Shown: one piece after another, positions 40,825 through 45,000 of the stretch
Numbering within the stretch: the stretch's first letter is position 1
Layout of the letters: every line of letters starts with the position of its first letter
Source of the DNA: Neocallimastix lanati (nom. inval.)
Taxonomy: Eukaryota; Neocallimastigomycota; Neocallimastigomycetes; Neocallimastigales; Neocallimastigaceae
DNA length: 45,000 nucleotides
Direction: 5' to 3'
NCBI GenBank assembly: GCA_016946835.1
Contig: JACVTC010000092.1
Coordinates: 435,001 to 480,000, forward strand
The notes under the pieces: model-generated
Told to the model about the DNA's origin: nothing
Databases searched by the model: none
The model's input: the letters and a program-made list of their open reading frames with translations, nothing else
Translations under genes and position numbers: made by a program

Positions 40825-41396
40825 AATATGTATTTAATGTATTATCTTATTTTAAATTAAAAAATTATAATATTGTATATTGTAATATGGAATTGATTAT
40901 TTTTAAATATAAAATATATTTATGTATATATATTAATAATTATTCCTTCATATAATTAAAAAATAAAAAAAAAAATAAAAAAAAAAAAAAAAAGAGATTA
41001 ATATCTAAAAATATTTCATTTAAAAAAGAAAATATTATTCTTCAAAAGATTTTATTAAATTATAAAAAATGTATCATACATATAATGTTGATTGATTGAT
41101 TAATACTCCATTTGAATAATTTATTATTTATTATTAGAAGATATAATAACTAATATTAAAAATATAATGAAATTTAAAAAAAAAAAAAAAAAAAAAATGG
41201 TTTTGACAATAAAATTAAAAATTTAATTAAAAAATTATTAAAAAAAAAAAATGTATCATCCATCATAGAGATTTACTATAAAAAAAAAAAAAAAAATCAT
41301 AGAGATTTAAATCATTTAATAATAATTTTTTATATATATATATATATATATAGTAATTTTAAAAGATATTTAAAATTTTTAATAATAACTAAAAAA
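40492..41396. other. Downstream spacer of the ABC transporter
   Basis: It contains A/T homopolymers, an (AT)n run (about 40783-40817) and a small direct duplication, ATCATAGAGATTTA, at about 41262-41275 and 41297-41310. No gene is seen. Confidence 0.6.
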
Positions 41397-41412
41397 TAAT
41401 AATAGTAATAAA

Positions 41413-42109
41413 TCGGACTAGCAGGGTCAATGCCTCTGAAGAAGAAGACCATAATTTTTTTCAGATAGTCAATTCAAACCCTAAATCCATAAGGAGGTTG
41501 AGGTTCGTTACATATGAGCTTTTTTCTGAATTTATTTATACACTTATTTTTGATTATTACTTATTATTTCACATTACTATTTCTTTATTATTATGTTCAT
41601 ATTGGACGAATAATATTTATTTATTTTATTAATTCTATGTTTTTTTTTATTTTTTTTATTATAATTAAAAGTATTCATGTATTTTATATAAGAATAAATA
41701 AAAAAGGATTAAAGTTCACAATAATTGCGGCTATAAAAAAAAAAAAATTTTTTTTTTTTTTTTTTTTTTTTAATTAAATTAAAAATATTAATGTAATTAA
41801 TAACGTTGCTAAGAGCGTCCAGGTCGAAATGATAAGGCATGGATTTTCACCTCCCTATGAAAGATTTTATATAGATTCGTTTGATAACACTAATACTGAA
41901 ATTATTACTCGCAATAATGGACGTAGTGTTATCATCGATGAATGGGAAAAGTTAGAAACTATTGTTTCTAACGTACTTTTATAATTATGTAATATATAAT
42001 ATTTCATTTCATGTATTTTATTTTTTATTTTTCATTTAAATCATGTAATATTATTATTATTATAAATTAAATAAAGTTTTCTCTAAGTTAAAAAAAAAAA
42101 AATAATAAT
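41413..42109 (+). mobile_element. Retroposon-like unit A, with ORF remnant, AATAAA and A-tail
   Basis: The unit begins CGGACTAGCAGGGTCAATGC and shares its first ~330 bases with unit B. It then holds a 51-codon ORF (41829-41984; MIRHGFSPPYERFYIDSFDN...), an AATAAA signal at 42070-42075 and a 13-base A-run 14 bases later (42090-42102), the layout of a reverse-transcribed mRNA end. It is flanked by AATAATAGTAATAAA at 41398-41412 and 42110-42124. The ORF segment is much less AT-rich than its surroundings. I recognise no family for it. It contains perfect inverted repeats at 41882-41892/41934-41944 and 41951-41959/41964-41972. Confidence 0.45.
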
Positions 42110-42124
42110 AATAATAGTAATAAA

Positions 42125-42165
42125 AGAGACTAGCAGGGCCAATGCCTCTAAAGGAGAAGACCATA

Positions 42166-42198
<33 letters not shown>

Positions 42199-42386
42199 CA
42201 GATAGACAATTCAAACCCTAATCCAAATTAAGAATTCCTTTTAATACTGATTGTTTTATAATCTGGAGATGAGTTTTGCTGTATATAAACTTTTTTTCTT
42301 AATTTATTTATACACTTTATTTTGAAAATTACTTTTTATTTCACATTATTATTTAAAATAGCATTTTCTAATTGGACAAATAATAT

Positions 42387-42417
<31 letters not shown>

Positions 42418-42528
42418 TTCATTTTTTTTATTAAAAAAAATATATTCATGTAATTAATAAATGAATAAATAAATAAAGTTTAAAGTTCGCAATAAATGCA
42501 ACTATAAAAAAAAATACAATAAATGAAA
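42125..42528 (+). mobile_element. Retroposon-like unit B, related to unit A
   Basis: Starting GAGACTAGCAGGGCCAATGC, it matches the first ~330 bases of unit A block by block: AATGCCTCT, GAGAAGACCATAA, CAGATAG.CAATTCAAACCCT, AATTTATTTATACACTT, TATTTCACATTA, ATTGGAC.AATAATATTT, AAAGTTC.CAATAA, then AACTATA and an A-run. It carries an extra ~30-base poly(T) and an extra TTTA expansion. It lacks the ORF segment of A. AATAATAGTAATAAA flanks it at 42110-42124 and 42529-42543. Confidence 0.5.
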
Positions 42529-42758
42529 AATAATAGTAATAAATAGTTATTTTGAATAGAAATAATCGTAATAAAAATAATATATTTAAAAATTATTGGA
42601 AAAATAAAATATATATATATATATATAATTTTTTATTAAAAATAAAAAATTAACAAATCTCTAAATAATATATATATATCATTTAATATAATTTGAAATT
42701 TAAATAAAAAATAAATTGTTAATTATTATATGTCAAAAATGATTAATAAACTTTTATA

Positions 42759-43058
42759 CATTTCCTAATTTTCATATGATAATACTATATTGAAATCATA
42801 CTTTTAATGTTTTAAAGTTAATATACTCAATATTTTAAATGTTTAAAAATAAAAACCAAAATTATTTAATGACTATATATTAAGATTTCGAGTTTTAATT
42901 GTATTAAAATAATAATTTAATCTATATTTATTGTTACTGCAAAATAAAAAAAAATACATTTCCTAATTTTCATATGATAATATTATATTGAAATCATATA
43001 TTTAATGTTTTAAAGTTAATATACTCAAGTATTTTAAATGTCCTTTCTATTTTTTTTA

Positions 43059-43104
<46 letters not shown>

Positions 43105-43322
43105 AAAAACCTAAATTATTTAATGACTTTATATATATTAAAATTTCGAGCTTAAATGTATTAAAATAATAATAGTTAAATCTATATTTATTGTTACTGC
43201 AAAATAAAAAAAAAAAAATACATTTCCTAATTTTCATATGATAATATTATATTGAAATCATATATTTAATATTTTAAAGTTAATATACTCAAGTATTTTA
43301 AATGTCCTTTCTATTTTTTTTA

Positions 43323-43355
<33 letters not shown>

Positions 43356-43712
43356 TTAAAAACCTAAATTATTTAATGACTTTATATATATTAAAATTTC
43401 GAGCTTAAATGTATTAAAATAATAATAGTTAAATCTATATTTATTGTTACTGCAAAATAAAAAAAAAAATACATTTCCTAATTTTCATATGATAATATTA
43501 TATTGAAATCATATATTTAATGTTTTAAAGTTAATATACTCAAATATTTTAAATGTCCTTTCTATTTTTTTTTTTTTTTTTTATAAAAAAAAAAAATATA
43601 AAATAATTAAAATTCTAAATTATTTAATGACTATATATTAAGATTTAAAGTTTAATTGTATTAAGATAATAATAATTAAATCTATATTTATTGTTAACTG
43701 CAAAATAAAAAT
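42759..43712 (+). repeat. Tandem array of four ~200-260-bp repeats
   Basis: Units start at 42759, 42956, 43220 and 43471, each with CATTTCCTAATTTTCATATG, then TATTGAAATCATA, TTTTAAAGTTAATATACTCA, a homopolymer core, ATTATTTAATGAC, and AATCTATATTTATTGTTA followed by CTGCAAAATAAA. Periods are 197, 264 and 251. Units 2 and 3 are almost identical except for poly(A) length; unit 1 lacks the TGTCCTTTCTATTTTTTT segment, and unit 4 is intermediate. No ORF is present. Confidence 0.9.
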
Positions 43713-43846
43713 AAATAAAAAAAAAATAATAAAGTAAAAATAAAAGTAATATATATATGATTTTATGTTAAATAATTAATATGATAATATTTTAATTTTA
43801 TAATATATTATTTTTTTAAAAAAGAAAAAAAATTATAATTAGTTCA

Positions 43847-43884
<38 letters not shown>

Positions 43885-45000
43885 ATTGATCTTCAATGTT
43901 TTAAATTTTAAAATTAAAATTTAATTGAATATTATGTATATTTAATAATAATTTGTAATATATAAAAATTACCAACAATTAAAATATTTTGATATTTTTT
44001 ATTCATTATCTATCTTTCATATGATAATATTAATTTTAAATCATATTTTAATGTTATTCAATATTGAAATTTTAAAATGAAAATGTTTAATTATTATTAG
44101 TTTATAAAAAAAAAAAAATTGCCTATAATTTTATTTAATATATATTATCATTATTAAGATTATTAATGATTATAGAAAAATAAATTGTGTAATTATTAAT
44201 AATATTATAATATAAAAGAATTTAAAAATCTACAAATAATATATATCAATAACATTTAGGTTAAATTAATATTTAAATAATAAAATATCAAATAAAAAAA
44301 AAAAAAAATTGTAAACTATTATATTTCAAAAATATTTAATTAATATTAATGTATTTCCTAACTTTCATATGAAAACATTATATTGAAAACATATTTTTAA
44401 TAATTCGAATTATTATATTCTATATTTAAAATATTCTCTTTAATTTTTTATTATTAAAATATTATTATTATTATTTTTTTTTTTAAAGTAAAAAGAAATA
44501 TATTAAAAACCTAAAATATATTATTTAATGAGTATTATAATATTTAAATTTATATATATTTAAAATTACAATATAAAAAAGTAAAATAAAATAAAAAGTA
44601 ATATATGTATATGTTTTATTGTTAAAATTTCGTATAAGAGTATTTTATAATTTTAATTATTTTTTTTTCTTTTTTAAAAATATTATTTTAATAGTTTATT
44701 TTAGCTTAAAAAAAAAAAAAAAAAAAAGAATTTTATTGATATTTTTAATATTAAAAAAAAAAAAAAATTATAATTAAAAAAATATATATATATTATTATT
44801 ATTATTATTATTATTGTTGTTAAGAGTCAATAGTTTGGGTTTTATAATTATAACTTTATTAATATATTTTATGATAAAGAGCTGCAAATATTTAAATTTA
44901 ATAAATTTACATGCTTTTATATTAATACATTGTGGCTCATACATTACATATATAACAAATACATTTTAATACATTTAACGTATATTTCATATTTATTTCA
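43713..45000 (+). repeat. Degenerate continuation of the tandem array
   Basis: Decayed unit cores recur at about 44010 (CTTTCATATGATAATATTAA) and 44350 (TATTTCCTAACTTTCATATG). The sequence before the array (about 42580-42758) also resembles 44180-44350, and the sequence just after it (about 43730-43810) resembles 44575-44660. A larger block of about 1.6 kb, itself containing the small repeat, therefore appears to have been duplicated. From about 44800 to the end there is only AT-rich sequence with no recognisable gene. Confidence 0.5.

Noticed and set aside
41415-41480. tRNA-like A and B boxes in units A and B
   Set aside because: TAGCAGGG and TTCAAACCC partly match the boxes, but no cloverleaf forms and spacing differs between the copies.
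42759-43712. CRISPR array
   Set aside because: Repeat units are 200-260 bp and contiguous with no short repeat-spacer pattern, and the genome is eukaryotic.

Overview
The window is extremely AT-rich eukaryotic DNA with long poly(A)/poly(T) runs, (AAT)n and (TTTA)n tracts, and protein genes split by short GT-AG introns. Gene content points to an anaerobic gut fungus (Neocallimastigomycota): a HAL/NPR-type fungal kinase, a Dbp4-type helicase, an ankyrin-repeat protein, a two-RRM MSSP/RBMS-like protein, a large receptor with a beta-helix ectodomain and a class C GPCR-like membrane part, and a P-glycoprotein-type ABC transporter. The organism assignment is inference from composition and families; no database search was possible.

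Layout. 1-1144 (-): 5' part of a Ser/Thr kinase, cut by the left edge. 1145-4238: intergenic, with a decayed ~270-bp sequence present three times and a less AT-rich LTR-like island. 4239-8843 (-): DBP4/DDX10-type DEAD-box helicase, 12 exons, 784 aa. 9508-12434 (-): ankyrin-repeat protein, 2 exons, 946 aa. 12435-15948: intergenic, with a 40-bp palindrome and a ~65-unit AAT tract just ahead of the next gene. 15949-18679 (+): RNA-binding protein, 6 exons, 604 aa. 18680-21894: intergenic, with a weak small ORF pair. 21895-27792 (-): receptor-like gene, 11 exons, 1305 aa. 27793-35936: a transposon graveyard holding Ty1/copia remains, MITE-like inverted repeats and a GC-richer island between 14-bp direct repeats. 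35937-40491 (+): ABCB-type full transporter, 4 exons, 1364 aa. 40492-45000: intergenic, with two related retroposon-like units and a tandem array of ~200-260-bp repeats.

The genes do not form a pathway: DBP4 is ribosome-biogenesis housekeeping, the kinase and RRM protein are regulatory, and the receptor and transporter are at membranes. Exon structures were built by hand. Every junction given uses GT-AG and keeps frame, but none has transcript support. The receptor and the repeat structures in the two non-genic blocks are the parts most worth a second look.
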